Origin: JAKLIN01 sp049288015
GTDB lineage: Archaea; Nanobdellota; Nanobdellia; Pacearchaeales; GW2011-AR1
NCBI GenBank assembly: GCA_049288015.1
Contig: JBAQGX010000004.1
Location: forward strand, 21,485-85,484
Length of the DNA stretch: 64,000 bases
Direction: 5' to 3'
The notes beneath the pieces were generated by a model, which worked only from the letters and a program-made list of their open reading frames with translations, made no database searches and was not told the DNA's origin. Positions within the stretch are counted from its first letter, which is position 1; the number at the start of each line of letters is the position of its first letter. The position numbers were made by a program, and so were the translations under genes. Below are positions 40,487 to 48,634 of the stretch, one piece after another.

Positions 40487-41623
40487 ATGAACAAGCAGAT
40501 ATACTTTGACAATGCAGCTTCAACAAAAGTTGATGAAAGAGTTGTGAAAGAAATGCTACCTTATTTTACAGAAAAATATGCTAATGCTTCTTCCATCCAT
40601 GAGATGGGAAAAGAGGCAAAAAGAGCTCTAGAAGAGAGTAGACAAACGATTGCAAAGGCTATAAACGCCAATAAAGAAGAGATTTACTTTACTTCTGGAG
40701 GAACGGAATCCAATAATTTTGCATTGAAAGGACTTTTCTTTTCAAACTTCCCAAAAAAGAATCATATTATTATAACAAAAATAGAGCATGATTGCGTTTT
40801 GAATACCTGCAAATGGCTTGAAAAGCAAGGAGCAAGGGTAACATATCTTAATGTTGATAAAGAAGGTTTTGTAAATCCAAAAGATATTGAAAAGGAGATA
40901 ACTGATAAGACTATTGTTGTTTCTATTATTCATGGAAATAATGAAATAGGAACTATCCAAGATTTGGACGCAATAGTAAAGATTTGCAAGGCAAAAAATG
41001 TCTTATTTCATACAGATGCATGTCAAAGTTTTACAAAAGTTCCCATTGATGTAAAAAAACAAAATCTAGACTTGGTAACCTTAAATTCTCATAAAATTCA
41101 TGGACCTAAAGGTGTCGGTGCATTATACATAAAGAAAGGAATTGAAATCACCCCTTTGCTTCACGGAGGCGGACATGAAAAAGGATTAAGAAGCGGAACA
41201 GAAAATATTTCTGGAATTGTTGGATTTGCAAAAGCTGTAAACATTGCAAACAAAAAAGAAATAGAGAAAATGACTGTGCTTAGAGATAAAGCGATAAATG
41301 AACTCCTTAAAATTCCTGGAATAAAATTAAACGGCTCAAGGGAAAAAAGATTATGCAATAATATTAACATCTCTTTTGAAAATGTTGACGGAGAAGTAGT
41401 TGGAGGATATCTTGAAAATTATGGAGTGTTAACATCTGCAGGAAGCGCATGCATGTCACATTCAACAAGCGGAATAAGCCATGTGCTAAAAGCAATTGGA
41501 CTATCAGATGAAAAGGCAAGCAATTCTATAAGAGTGAGTATAAGCAAATTCACAATAGATGAAGAAATTGACTATTTTCTTGAAAAAATAAGAAAGATTC
41601 TTGGAAAATTCCAAAAAATTTAA
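40487..41623 (+). CDS. iscS: Cysteine desulfurase (IscS/NifS family)
   Basis: A 378-residue PLP enzyme that takes sulfur from cysteine for Fe-S clusters or tRNA thiolation. YFDNAASTK opens it. The PLP lysine is Lys203 in NSHKIHGPKGVGALY. The persulfide-forming Cys322 lies in TSAGSACMSH. HGGGHEKGLRSGT near 225-237 and FTSGGTESNN near 65 are also diagnostic. It has the long IscS-like active-site loop. No scaffold (IscU) gene is adjacent. The upstream 41-residue gene and the downstream small membrane protein have their own signals. Confidence 0.95.
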   Translation: MNKQIYFDNAASTKVDERVVKEMLPYFTEKYANASSIHEMGKEAKRALEESRQTIAKAINANKEEIYFTSGGTESNNFALKGLFFSNFPKKNHIIITKIEHDCVLNTCKWLEKQGARVTYLNVDKEGFVNPKDIEKEITDKTIVVSIIHGNNEIGTIQDLDAIVKICKAKNVLFHTDACQSFTKVPIDVKKQNLDLVTLNSHKIHGPKGVGALYIKKGIEITPLLHGGGHEKGLRSGTENISGIVGFAKAVNIANKKEIEKMTVLRDKAINELLKIPGIKLNGSREKRLCNNINISFENVDGEVVGGYLENYGVLTSAGSACMSHSTSGISHVLKAIGLSDEKASNSIRVSISKFTIDEEIDYFLEKIRKILGKFQKI

Positions 41624-41672
41624 GTAAAGACAATAAAAAACATTTAAAAATAATAGAAATAATACAATTAAA

Positions 41673-41681
41673 GAGGAGGTG
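41673..41681 (+). promoter_or_regulatory. Strong Shine-Dalgarno site
   Basis: GAGGAGGTG lies 4 nt before the ATG at 41686. Most genes here look leaderless or have weak sites, so this strong site stands out and supports the small downstream gene. Confidence 0.75.
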
Positions 41682-41685
41682 TAAA

Positions 41686-41874
41686 ATGCCAAAAAAAGAA
41701 ATGATGGACTGTTGCACAGGGCATAAGATGAAAGGTGTGGGGATACTTCTTATCGGACTGCTAGTGCTTTCGAATGTTTACTGGCCATTCTTGGACTGGG
41801 GTACATTCATCGGAATTATTCTTGTTCTTGCAGGAATAGCAAAGTTAGTAATGCCCCACAAGTATCACGGGTAA
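41686..41874 (+). CDS. 62-residue two-helix membrane protein
   Basis: A small protein with a Cys-Cys pair near the start (MMDCCTGHKM) and two hydrophobic helices: about 17-32 (GVGILLIGLLVLSNVYW) and 37-53 (WGTFIGIILVLAGIAKLV), ending MPHKYHG. A strong Shine-Dalgarno sequence and a T-rich terminator flank it, so it is a separate, probably well-expressed unit. I do not recognise the family. The CC pair and terminal His could bind a metal; this is inference. Confidence 0.72.
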   Translation: MPKKEMMDCCTGHKMKGVGILLIGLLVLSNVYWPFLDWGTFIGIILVLAGIAKLVMPHKYHG

Positions 41875-41883
41875 AATCTCTTC

Positions 41884-41911
41884 TTTATTTTTTTTTATTT
41901 TTTATTTTTTG
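41884..41911 (+). terminator. T-rich archaeal terminator
   Basis: Successive runs of T (TTTATTTTTTTTTATTTTTT...) follow the small membrane-protein stop by about 10 nt without a stem-loop. Oligo-T tracts in the non-template strand are the usual archaeal terminator. Confidence 0.7.
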
Positions 41912-41998
41912 TAATTATATTTCTAGTTGTTGGTCTGAATTTTATCAATAGTATTCAATATTGATAAAATTTAAGTATCAACTTTTGCCATTTAAATT

Positions 41999-42826
41999 AT
42001 GGGAAATGATCTTGTAAAAAAAGTTGTAAGCACGGCAGCATTGATAACTGGATTGTCAGTTCCATTAAAAGCTGCAGACTTTTATCTTGTTGGAAATTTA
42101 AATATTAGCACGGCACTTGGTACTCCAATTGCAAATATTAAAACAGCTCCTGAATATGTGAGGAGTGTTCTTCCACACCCTGATGATGTAAAGCTTAATG
42201 GTGTTCCAAATGTACCCATTATTGTTGGTGATAGTCCAGAATCCTTAAATTCAGAATATATAGGAATTGAAGGAAAAGTAGGATTGGGAATAGAAAATAA
42301 TGATTTCAAACTTGAACTAGGTCCGAAGATGAATCTTAGTGTAAATGGAATAAGCAAAAGCGAGCAGGATTATGAACCATTTGTGTATGGAGATGCGTAT
42401 GTTTACTATGGACTTGGCATGGGCGGGTTTAATCTAGGTGGTGGAAAACAAAACAACTCAAGAATTTGTTTTATTCCAGGAGCATTTGCAAAGGGCTCTG
42501 TAAATGTAGGCGATACTGGATTGATTAGACTCTTTGGTGAATATTCTGCTGATTGGTACCAGTATTTCATAGAGAATGGATGGGACAGATACAATTCCTT
42601 GCAGTCAAATGATACATACAAAATTGCAGATTCAATTAGTCATTCAGTAAAGGCAGGATTTGAATTTGCTAATATAATTGGAGATTCAAAAATGGAAAGG
42701 GACTTAGATCTTTTTGTTGGTGCAACAATTCCACAGATAATTGATAAAACATCCCTTGCTGATGAAACAGAGTTTAGCATCACTCCTACTTTATATTTCG
42801 GAGTAAGTTACGGAATAAAATTTTAA
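41999..42826 (+). CDS. Second outer-membrane-barrel-like secreted protein
   Basis: A 275-residue protein with a signal peptide (about 1-25, SVPLKAADF). Alternating beta strands follow almost to the end: GIEGKVGLGIEN, DFKLELGPKMNLSVNG, VYGDAYVYYGLGMGGFNLGG, GLIRLFGEYSADWYQYF, VKAGFEFANI, DLDLFVGATIP and TPTLYFGVSYGIKF. The final strand ends with Phe, the usual C-terminal residue of bacterial outer-membrane barrels. It has two cysteines at most. Such a design is unexpected in archaea. It is monocistronic, located 5' of the NrdR promoter. It resembles the 14196-15464 protein in design but not obviously in sequence. Confidence 0.62.
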   Translation: MGNDLVKKVVSTAALITGLSVPLKAADFYLVGNLNISTALGTPIANIKTAPEYVRSVLPHPDDVKLNGVPNVPIIVGDSPESLNSEYIGIEGKVGLGIENNDFKLELGPKMNLSVNGISKSEQDYEPFVYGDAYVYYGLGMGGFNLGGGKQNNSRICFIPGAFAKGSVNVGDTGLIRLFGEYSADWYQYFIENGWDRYNSLQSNDTYKIADSISHSVKAGFEFANIIGDSKMERDLDLFVGATIPQIIDKTSLADETEFSITPTLYFGVSYGIKF

Positions 42827-42898
42827 TTCTTACTAAAAAGTAGTTCTTAGGGGTTGTCACATCTTGATAATTATAAATGTTTAAATAATACTTCTAGA

Positions 42899-42915
42899 TA
42901 TGATACTCTATCATA
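42899..42915. promoter_or_regulatory. 17-bp interrupted palindrome upstream of nrdR
   Basis: TATGATA-CTC-TATCATA is a perfect inverted repeat with a 3-bp spacer. It is placed just upstream of, and partly overlapping, the first NrdR-box-like site. It may be a separate operator or extend the same regulatory region. Confidence 0.5.
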
Positions 42916-42928
42916 CAACATATAGTAA
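42913..42928 (+). promoter_or_regulatory. NrdR-box-like site 1
   Basis: ATACAACATATAGTAA matches 12 of 16 positions of the bacterial NrdR box consensus ACACWATATATWGWGT. It lies 31 bp, start to start, from a second match, the three-turn spacing seen in paired NrdR boxes, upstream of nrdR itself. Confidence 0.55.
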
Positions 42929-42943
42929 TATAATGTTTTCAAT

Positions 42944-42959
42944 GTACAAGATATTGTAT
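42944..42959 (+). promoter_or_regulatory. NrdR-box-like site 2
   Basis: GTACAAGATATTGTAT matches 12 of 16 positions of the NrdR box consensus, and its core TACAAGATATTGTA is an inverted repeat. It ends 14 nt before the nrdR ATG, so binding would block start-site access. Confidence 0.55.
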
Positions 42960-42973
42960 ATGTCTTCATATTC

Positions 42974-43408
42974 ATGAAGTGCCCATATTGTTCGAATGAA
43001 GAGTCTAAAGTGACTAATAAGAGGGGATGTCCTGGAGGAATAAGGAGGAGGAGAGAGTGCCTTAAGTGCAAAAAAAGGTTCACAACATATGAGAAAATCG
43101 AAAGAGATGATCTTTATGTTGTAAAAAAAGATGGAAGAAGAGAAAAATTCAGCAAGGAAAAACTTGAACATGGTATTGATAAGGCGTTTGAGAAGCGTCC
43201 AGTACCAAAGGAAAAGATTGACAGTATGATAAATGAAATTGAAGAACAAATAAGAAAAAAGGGCAAAGAAGTGAAAAGTTCGTTTATAGGAGAGCTAACT
43301 ATGAGAAAAATAAAGAAACTAGACAATGTTGCATACATAAGGTTTGCATCAGTATATAGAGATTTTCAGGATATAAAAGATTTTAAGGAGGAATTGAAAG
43401 AATTATAA
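42974..43408 (+). CDS. nrdR: Transcriptional repressor NrdR
   Basis: A 144-residue repressor of ribonucleotide reductase genes. The zinc ribbon CPYCSNEESKVTNKR...GGIRRRRECLKCKKRFTTYE (residues 3-41) binds DNA. An ATP-cone (about 46-136, YVVKKDGRREKFSKEKLEHGIDKAF, and ...YIRFASVYRDFQDIKDF) senses ATP/dATP. The length and motifs are canonical for bacterial NrdR. The family is mainly bacterial, so its presence in an archaeon is notable. It directly abuts nrdJ (stop 43406-43408, start 43409) and is preceded by two NrdR-box-like sites. Confidence 0.93.
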   Translation: MKCPYCSNEESKVTNKRGCPGGIRRRRECLKCKKRFTTYEKIERDDLYVVKKDGRREKFSKEKLEHGIDKAFEKRPVPKEKIDSMINEIEEQIRKKGKEVKSSFIGELTMRKIKKLDNVAYIRFASVYRDFQDIKDFKEELKEL

Positions 43409-45892
43409 ATGATACCCGAACTTCAGCAGCTTACAAAACTTAATCTTACTGAAAATCAACTTAAGGTAATAAAAGATAAGTATCTAAAGGATTCTCCCAC
43501 TGTTGAATCTTGGTTTAGAACAGTTTGCCACAATATTGCTCTTGCAGATATAATCAATTCTGATAAAATAAGTAGTGATGAAGTTTTTGTAGGGGTCAAT
43601 TATAAAGATGTAAATTATGATTCCCATGGAAAGATTTCGCATATGTACCTTCTTCACTACGGACTAATTAATCACAATAAGAGAGATGAAAATTTTAAGA
43701 GGTTCATAAAAAATTTGGAAGAAATTTACACTAAAAATCCAGAATTAATTTCAAAGACAGAAGAAGAGTTTTATGAATTATTATCAACATTCAAATTCCT
43801 TCCCAACTCTCCAACACTAATGAATGCAGGGAGAGAACTACAGCAATTAAGTGCATGTTATGTTCTTCCCGTCGGTGATTCAATAGAAGATATTTATGAG
43901 TCTGTAAAAAACATGGCCTTAATTCATAAGAGTGGGGGAGGAACAGGATTTTCTTTTTCAAGATTAAGACCTAACGGAGATCAGGTAAAAACAACTAAGG
44001 GAATTTCTTCTGGTCCTATCTCATTTATGCAAATATTTGATAAATCAACAGACGTTGTAAAACAGGGCGGGACAAGACGTGGAGCTAATATGGGGATAAT
44101 GCATTATACTCACCCAAATATTTTAGATTTTATAGACATGAAAAAAACTCCAGGAGTAATGGAAAATTTTAATGTTTCTGTAACTATAGATGAAAAATTT
44201 ATGAGGGCTGTAAAGGAAGATAAAGAATATGATTTACTCAATCCAAGGACAAAAGAGATTGTTAATAGAATAAATGCAAGGGAAGTCTGGCAGAAACTTG
44301 TAAGAGGGGCATGGGAAACAGGTGATCCTGGAATAATAATGATTGACAGAATAAACATGACTTCAAGCAATGCAACGCCACACCTTGGAGAAATAGAATC
44401 AACAAATCCCTGCGGAGAACAACCACTTCTTCCCTATGAGCCTTGTAATCTTGGTTCAATAAATTTATCAAAGTTTGTGAAAAGTGATGGGAGTGATTTT
44501 GATTATGATTCTTTAAGAAAATGCGTTTTTGTATGCACTCACTTTTTAGATAATGTGATTGACGTAAATAATTATCCAATACCTGAAATTGAAGAGATGG
44601 CAAAGAAGACAAGAAGAATAGGTCTTGGTATTATGGGGTGGGCTGAATCTCTTGTAATGTTAGGAATTCCATACAATTCTCAAAAAGCACTTTCTAAAGC
44701 AGAGGAATTAATGAAATTCATCAATGTATCTTGTTTGAATGCATCAGAAGAACTGGCTGAAAGCAAAGGGGTCTTCCCTGCATGGAAAGGTTCTATCTTT
44801 GACAAAGATAGTATGTTTTTCAGAGGGCAAGAATTCTTCCCAAGACATTCTGCAAGAACAACAATAGCACCAACAGGAACTATAGGAATCACTGCAGGCT
44901 TGCAGGGAGCAGGTATAGAACCATTTTTTGCTGTTGTTTATGTAAGATACAATGCTGCAGGAATAGATGCACTAAAGAAAGAGCAAACGCCTGCAGAGAA
45001 GGATACATTCTTTGAGGTAAATCCCCTGTTTGAAAAGATTGCAAGAGACAATGATTATTTTGGAATGAGAAAAGAAGATCTTTACTTAAAAATAAATGAT
45101 AATCACAAGTCTCTAGTTGGAATAAAAGAGATTCCAGAAAGAATACAGAATTTATTTTTGACCTCACATGATCTTAATCCAAGAGAACATGTAATGATGC
45201 AGTGCGCATTTCAGAAGTACACAGATAATGCGGTTTCAAAGACCGTTAATATGAGGAACGATGCAACTGAAAAAGACGTTGAAGATGCATATATGCTTGC
45301 ATTTGAAAATGGGGCAAAAGGGGTTACTGTTTACAGGGATGGAAGTAAGCAATTCCAAGTACTAAATATTAACGATAAGAAAGAAGAAGTAAAAAAAGTT
45401 AAGGAAAAACATACAGAAGAAAAAGCAGATTATTATCTTATTGAAACTGGTCAGGGCCCTATGCATATACACATAAATTATGATGAAAATGGTCCAACAA
45501 GAGTATTCGCAAATCTTTCCCCGACAGGGACGGAAATTTCAGGAATGGCTACCGCACTTTCAATATTATTATCCAAGTACTTTGAACTTGGCGGAGATCC
45601 TGTAAGAATCATTAAACATCTTAATTCAATAAAATCAGAAAGACCTTTTGGTTTTGGGAAAAATAAAATAGATTCTGTTGCACATGCAATTTCGGTGGCA
45701 TTAAGAAATCATCTTGTTAAAACAGGAAGAATAAAGATAGTAGATCAAGAGATAAATCACGATGTTCCTGTAAAAGCAGTGGATAGTAATTCTGTGCTTC
45801 ATTGCTCCAAATGTTTCAGTTCAAATGTTGGAATGGTTGCGGGATGCTCAGAACCTACATGCTTCGACTGCGGATATAGCAAGTGCAGTTAG
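43409..45892 (+). CDS. nrdJ: Class II ribonucleotide reductase, cobalamin-dependent
   Basis: An 827-residue adenosylcobalamin-dependent ribonucleotide reductase that makes deoxynucleotides without oxygen. Redox-active Cys150 lies in QLSACYVLPVGDS. The catalytic Cys335 and Glu are in STNPCGEQPLLPYEPCNLGS. IAPTGTIGITAGLQGAGIEP lies near 490, and PMHIHINYDE near 685 begins the class II C-terminal extension. The tail CSKCFSSNVGMVAGCSEPTCFDCGYSKC is a Cys-rich zinc/redox tail that re-reduces the active site. It starts directly after nrdR and is followed 4 nt later by the adenosyltransferase, giving an operon for the enzyme, its cofactor and its regulator. Confidence 0.96.
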   Translation: MIPELQQLTKLNLTENQLKVIKDKYLKDSPTVESWFRTVCHNIALADIINSDKISSDEVFVGVNYKDVNYDSHGKISHMYLLHYGLINHNKRDENFKRFIKNLEEIYTKNPELISKTEEEFYELLSTFKFLPNSPTLMNAGRELQQLSACYVLPVGDSIEDIYESVKNMALIHKSGGGTGFSFSRLRPNGDQVKTTKGISSGPISFMQIFDKSTDVVKQGGTRRGANMGIMHYTHPNILDFIDMKKTPGVMENFNVSVTIDEKFMRAVKEDKEYDLLNPRTKEIVNRINAREVWQKLVRGAWETGDPGIIMIDRINMTSSNATPHLGEIESTNPCGEQPLLPYEPCNLGSINLSKFVKSDGSDFDYDSLRKCVFVCTHFLDNVIDVNNYPIPEIEEMAKKTRRIGLGIMGWAESLVMLGIPYNSQKALSKAEELMKFINVSCLNASEELAESKGVFPAWKGSIFDKDSMFFRGQEFFPRHSARTTIAPTGTIGITAGLQGAGIEPFFAVVYVRYNAAGIDALKKEQTPAEKDTFFEVNPLFEKIARDNDYFGMRKEDLYLKINDNHKSLVGIKEIPERIQNLFLTSHDLNPREHVMMQCAFQKYTDNAVSKTVNMRNDATEKDVEDAYMLAFENGAKGVTVYRDGSKQFQVLNINDKKEEVKKVKEKHTEEKADYYLIETGQGPMHIHINYDENGPTRVFANLSPTGTEISGMATALSILLSKYFELGGDPVRIIKHLNSIKSERPFGFGKNKIDSVAHAISVALRNHLVKTGRIKIVDQEINHDVPVKAVDSNSVLHCSKCFSSNVGMVAGCSEPTCFDCGYSKCS

Positions 45893-45896
45893 AGAT

Positions 45897-46418
45897 ATGG
45901 AATCTAATCTTGGACTAGTGCATATTTATACTGGGGAGGGAAAAGGTAAGACTTCTGCAGGAATGGGTTTGATTGTAAGAGCAATGGGAAGGGGATTGAA
46001 AGTTAAGATAATACAACTATTCAAAAGAGATACGGGAGAGCAATTTTTCTTTGAAAAACTGAATGTAAAATATATGCAGTTCAAGCCGCTTCACCCATAT
46101 TTTAAAAATTATGATCCAAACCAAAAGGAAGATCTAACTAAAAGTTTCATGGAATTTTGGAGTGATGCAATATCAGATTTGAAGGATTATGATATTGTCT
46201 TGGTTGATGAATTAGGTCCAGGAATAAATTGGGGAGTCATTCCAGAATCTGTAGGAATTAATTTAATAGACAACAAACCAAAAAACACCGAACTTATTCT
46301 TACAGGTAGGGATTATCCACAATCCTTAAAAGACAAGGCCGATTACGTCTCTGAAGTAAAAAAACTGAAACACCCATATGACAAAGGAATTCTTGCAAGA
46401 AAAGGAATAGAATTTTAA
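45897..46418 (+). CDS. btuR: Cob(I)yrinic acid a,c-diamide adenosyltransferase (BtuR)
   Basis: A 173-residue P-loop enzyme of the CobA/BtuR family. It adds the adenosyl group to cob(I)alamin, making the cofactor for class II ribonucleotide reductase. P-loop GEGKGKT at 13-19, TSAGMGLIVRAMG, the IQLFKRDTGEQFFFE helix and DIVLVDELGPGINWGVIP near 100-117 are diagnostic. ATG 45897 lies 4 nt after the nrdJ stop; a longer frame starting at 45825 overlaps nrdJ and lacks homology. No corrinoid biosynthesis or uptake genes appear in the window, so salvage is likely. Confidence 0.93.
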   Translation: MESNLGLVHIYTGEGKGKTSAGMGLIVRAMGRGLKVKIIQLFKRDTGEQFFFEKLNVKYMQFKPLHPYFKNYDPNQKEDLTKSFMEFWSDAISDLKDYDIVLVDELGPGINWGVIPESVGINLIDNKPKNTELILTGRDYPQSLKDKADYVSEVKKLKHPYDKGILARKGIEF

Positions 46419-46428
46419 CAACAATCAA

Positions 46429-46701
46429 ATGATAGTCTGGATACTGATGGTATTGGATCTGATCTCTTTCGTGGGAGTTTCGCTTGCACAATTTAACTTT
46501 ATTTATTCTACGTATCTCCTCGTAGCTGGAGGGACGTACTTAATTTTCAAGTTTGTACTGTTCAGAGAGATAATGAGTGGGATTGACGGTGTTTTTGGAG
46601 TATATCTTCTAATCGTTGCAATATTTCATATATCGTCATTCATCTATTATCTTATGCTCGCCTGGTTCTCATATAAGTTCTTATCAGTATTAGTTGGTTA
46701 A
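46429..46701 (+). CDS. Three-helix membrane protein in the nrd operon
   Basis: A 90-residue protein with three hydrophobic helices, about 3-22, 25-45 and 57-85, and few charges. It lies 10 nt after btuR and 50 nt before dcd, so it is probably in the deoxynucleotide operon. It lacks features of known corrinoid transporters. I do not recognise the family; a transport or sensing role is only contextual. Confidence 0.62.
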   Translation: MIVWILMVLDLISFVGVSLAQFNFIYSTYLLVAGGTYLIFKFVLFREIMSGIDGVFGVYLLIVAIFHISSFIYYLMLAWFSYKFLSVLVG

Positions 46702-46751
46702 TTATATCCAAGGACAAAAATAATTATAAATGAATCAAATTTGCCATTAAG

Positions 46752-47282
46752 ATGTTCTTATCTGATAGAGATATATTGGAAGCCATGGAAAGTGGAGATA
46801 TCAAGATTGATCCATTTAATAAGAAGAATCTTCAACCTGCATCAATTGATGTAGTTCTAGGGGATGGATTTTTAGTTCTTGATTGCTATGATGAAGAGGG
46901 AGGAATAATTAGATTTGATGAAAAACCAATTTATCAGAAAAGAAAAGGTAACTTGATATTGCCTTCTGGGCAATTTGCCCTAGGAACAACATTGGAATAC
47001 ATAACATTATCGCCTCGTGTAGTTGCAAATGTTCAGGGAAGAAGTTCCATTGGGAGAAGAGGATTATTTGTACAGAATGCAGGGTGGACGGACCCTGGAT
47101 TTGAAGGAAATTTGACTCTTGAATTTTATAACGGGAATTCCCTTCCTATAGAGATTAAGCCAGGAATGAGAATTGGGCAGCTAACCTTTGGTTATACAAA
47201 AACCCCCTCTGGACATCCATACCACGGAAAATACAGCAAACAAAAAGGAACGACTGGAAGCAGATCTTATCAAGATAAGTAA
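46752..47282 (+). CDS. dcd: dCTP deaminase
   Basis: A 176-residue dCTP deaminase of the trimeric dUTPase fold, which converts dCTP to dUTP on the way to dTTP. Family signatures are QPASIDVVLGDGFLV, VQGRSSIGRRGLFVQNAGWTDPGFEGNLTLEFYN (with the catalytic Glu in LEF), and the C-terminal GTTGSRSYQDK arm. The length is near the archaeal type, which may be bifunctional with dUTPase; sequence alone does not decide. TATA-like ATAATTATAAATG lies about 25 nt upstream. It belongs functionally with nrdR-nrdJ-btuR. Confidence 0.94.
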   Translation: MFLSDRDILEAMESGDIKIDPFNKKNLQPASIDVVLGDGFLVLDCYDEEGGIIRFDEKPIYQKRKGNLILPSGQFALGTTLEYITLSPRVVANVQGRSSIGRRGLFVQNAGWTDPGFEGNLTLEFYNGNSLPIEIKPGMRIGQLTFGYTKTPSGHPYHGKYSKQKGTTGSRSYQDK

Positions 47283-47322
47283 AACAAGAAAATTTTATAA
47301 ATAATATTCTTCTACTCAAAAG

Positions 47323-47646
47323 ATGGCAAGTGATAAAGTACCAGAATTAACGAACGGTGAATTTGATGGTTTCATAAAAAACGGGTCAGTCCTTATAGAT
47401 TTCTTTGCAGAATGGTGCATGCCTTGTTTAATGATGGCTCCAATTATGGAAGAGCTGTCTGATAAATTCAAAGGCAAAGTTAAATTCGGAAAGATAAATG
47501 TTGATGAGAATAACAAGCTTGCGCAGAAGTTTGATGTGATGTCCATACCAAATTTTATTTTATTCAAGAACGGAAAAGCCTCTGAGAGATTCGTGGGGGC
47601 AATGAATCTTGAAGATTTCGAGCAGAAGCTTAAGAAGAGTATCTGA
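47323..47646 (+). CDS. trxA: Thioredoxin
   Basis: A 107-residue thioredoxin with the canonical fold: VLIDFFAEWCMPCLMMAPIMEEL, with active-site Cys32 and Cys35 as CMPC instead of the usual CGPC. KINVDENNKLAQKFDVMSIPNFILF gives the cis-proline loop (SIPN), and ERFVGAMNLEDFEQKL closes it. The Met in the active site may shift the redox potential. It follows dcd with its own TATA-like element (AATTTTATAAATAA). Thioredoxin can reduce the class II reductase tail, so the placement is meaningful. Confidence 0.94.
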   Translation: MASDKVPELTNGEFDGFIKNGSVLIDFFAEWCMPCLMMAPIMEELSDKFKGKVKFGKINVDENNKLAQKFDVMSIPNFILFKNGKASERFVGAMNLEDFEQKLKKSI

Positions 47647-47659
47647 TTTTAATATAAAG

Positions 47660-47733
47660 TGGTCCCGAGGGGATTTGGACCCCCGACACCTGGATTAAAA
47701 GTCCAGTGCTCTACCAAGCTGAGCTACGGAACC
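47660..47733 (-). tRNA. tRNA-Lys (UUU)
   Basis: A 74-nt cloverleaf on the minus strand. Acceptor GGTTCCG pairs with CGGGACC, the D-stem GCTC/GAGC and anticodon stem CTGGA/TCCAG frame loop CTTTTAA (anticodon TTT), and the T-stem is GGGGG/CCCCT. Discriminator A, no intron. It lies 14 nt downstream of the thioredoxin stop on the opposite strand. Confidence 0.93.
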
Positions 47734-47838
47734 ATTCAACTAGATAAAAATAATTAATTTAAAAAATGTTCTATATTTCTCTTTTGTCACTTAAAAAGTT
47801 TGATATAGAATTATAAAGATAAACTTGGTTTTTTCTTT

Positions 47839-48486
47839 ATGACAACAATTGACTGGACGATAGTTGAGAAAATCTTAATTGTATTTGCATTGACATTCGC
47901 ATATGGCCTTGAAAGACAAAGGAGCCATAAGCCTATTGGTCTTGGGGCTTTTGTCCTTGTTGCAGTAGGTTCATGCGGGTTAACAATTATTGCAGAACAA
48001 TTAGGACTTTCTACATCAATATTCTTGCTTAGCGGAGTAGTTAGTGGTATTGGTTTCCTTGGAGCAGGTGCCTTAATGGGGGGGAACCCCAGTGAGAAAA
48101 CATATGGTTTTACCACTGCTGCAAGCATCTGGCTATTTTCTATTTTCGGTATAATAATTGGTTTAGGTGTATATGGGGTAGGTCTGATGATATATGTTCT
48201 TGTCTGGATTGTCGTATTTACTGACAGATATCTTGAAAGAAAATTAATTTCATCATACAGAAAGGAGATATCGATAACTACAAAAGGATTTGTAAATAAG
48301 GATGAAATTACAAATATACTAGCCAAGTATTGTTCAAGTTTTAAACTAATAAGAATAGAAGCAAATAGGAAGGAAAAAAGAGTTTTATTGAAGTATGTTG
48401 CAGTAGGTCTTAAAAAGGATATAGAGTCGTTACTTAAAGAATTTTATGAAAATAACTGGTGCCTCGCCATTGAATTAGGCAGTTAA
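47839..48486 (+). CDS. MgtC/SapB-family membrane protein
   Basis: A 215-residue membrane protein with four to five helices in the first 135 residues and a cytoplasmic tail. The MgtC pattern is clear: AYGLERQRSHKPIGLGAFVLVAVGSCG, VVSGIGFLGAGALMGGN, then GFTTAASIWLFSIFGIIIGLGVY. The C-terminal domain (about 140-215) is an ACT-like alpha/beta fold. MgtC in bacterial pathogens aids survival in low Mg2+ and modulates F1Fo ATPase; in archaea its role is unknown. It is divergent from the tRNA-Lys gene. Confidence 0.85.
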   Translation: MTTIDWTIVEKILIVFALTFAYGLERQRSHKPIGLGAFVLVAVGSCGLTIIAEQLGLSTSIFLLSGVVSGIGFLGAGALMGGNPSEKTYGFTTAASIWLFSIFGIIIGLGVYGVGLMIYVLVWIVVFTDRYLERKLISSYRKEISITTKGFVNKDEITNILAKYCSSFKLIRIEANRKEKRVLLKYVAVGLKKDIESLLKEFYENNWCLAIELGS

Positions 48487-48634
48487 ATCAATATTCCTTG
48501 GAAACTCCAGTATATTGAAAATTTACTTGGTTTTAGCCCAAAAAACAAAAGCTTTTTAAATCAAATTTTTATATCTTTTATTGTCCGCAAGTTATAATAA
48601 AATAAACAAAACGTTTTTAAATATAAAAAAGTCA

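Noticed and set aside
45825..45896. Longer N-terminus for the adenosyltransferase
   Set aside because: It overlaps the Cys-rich tail of nrdJ in another frame and has no family similarity; ATG 45897 begins the homologous part.
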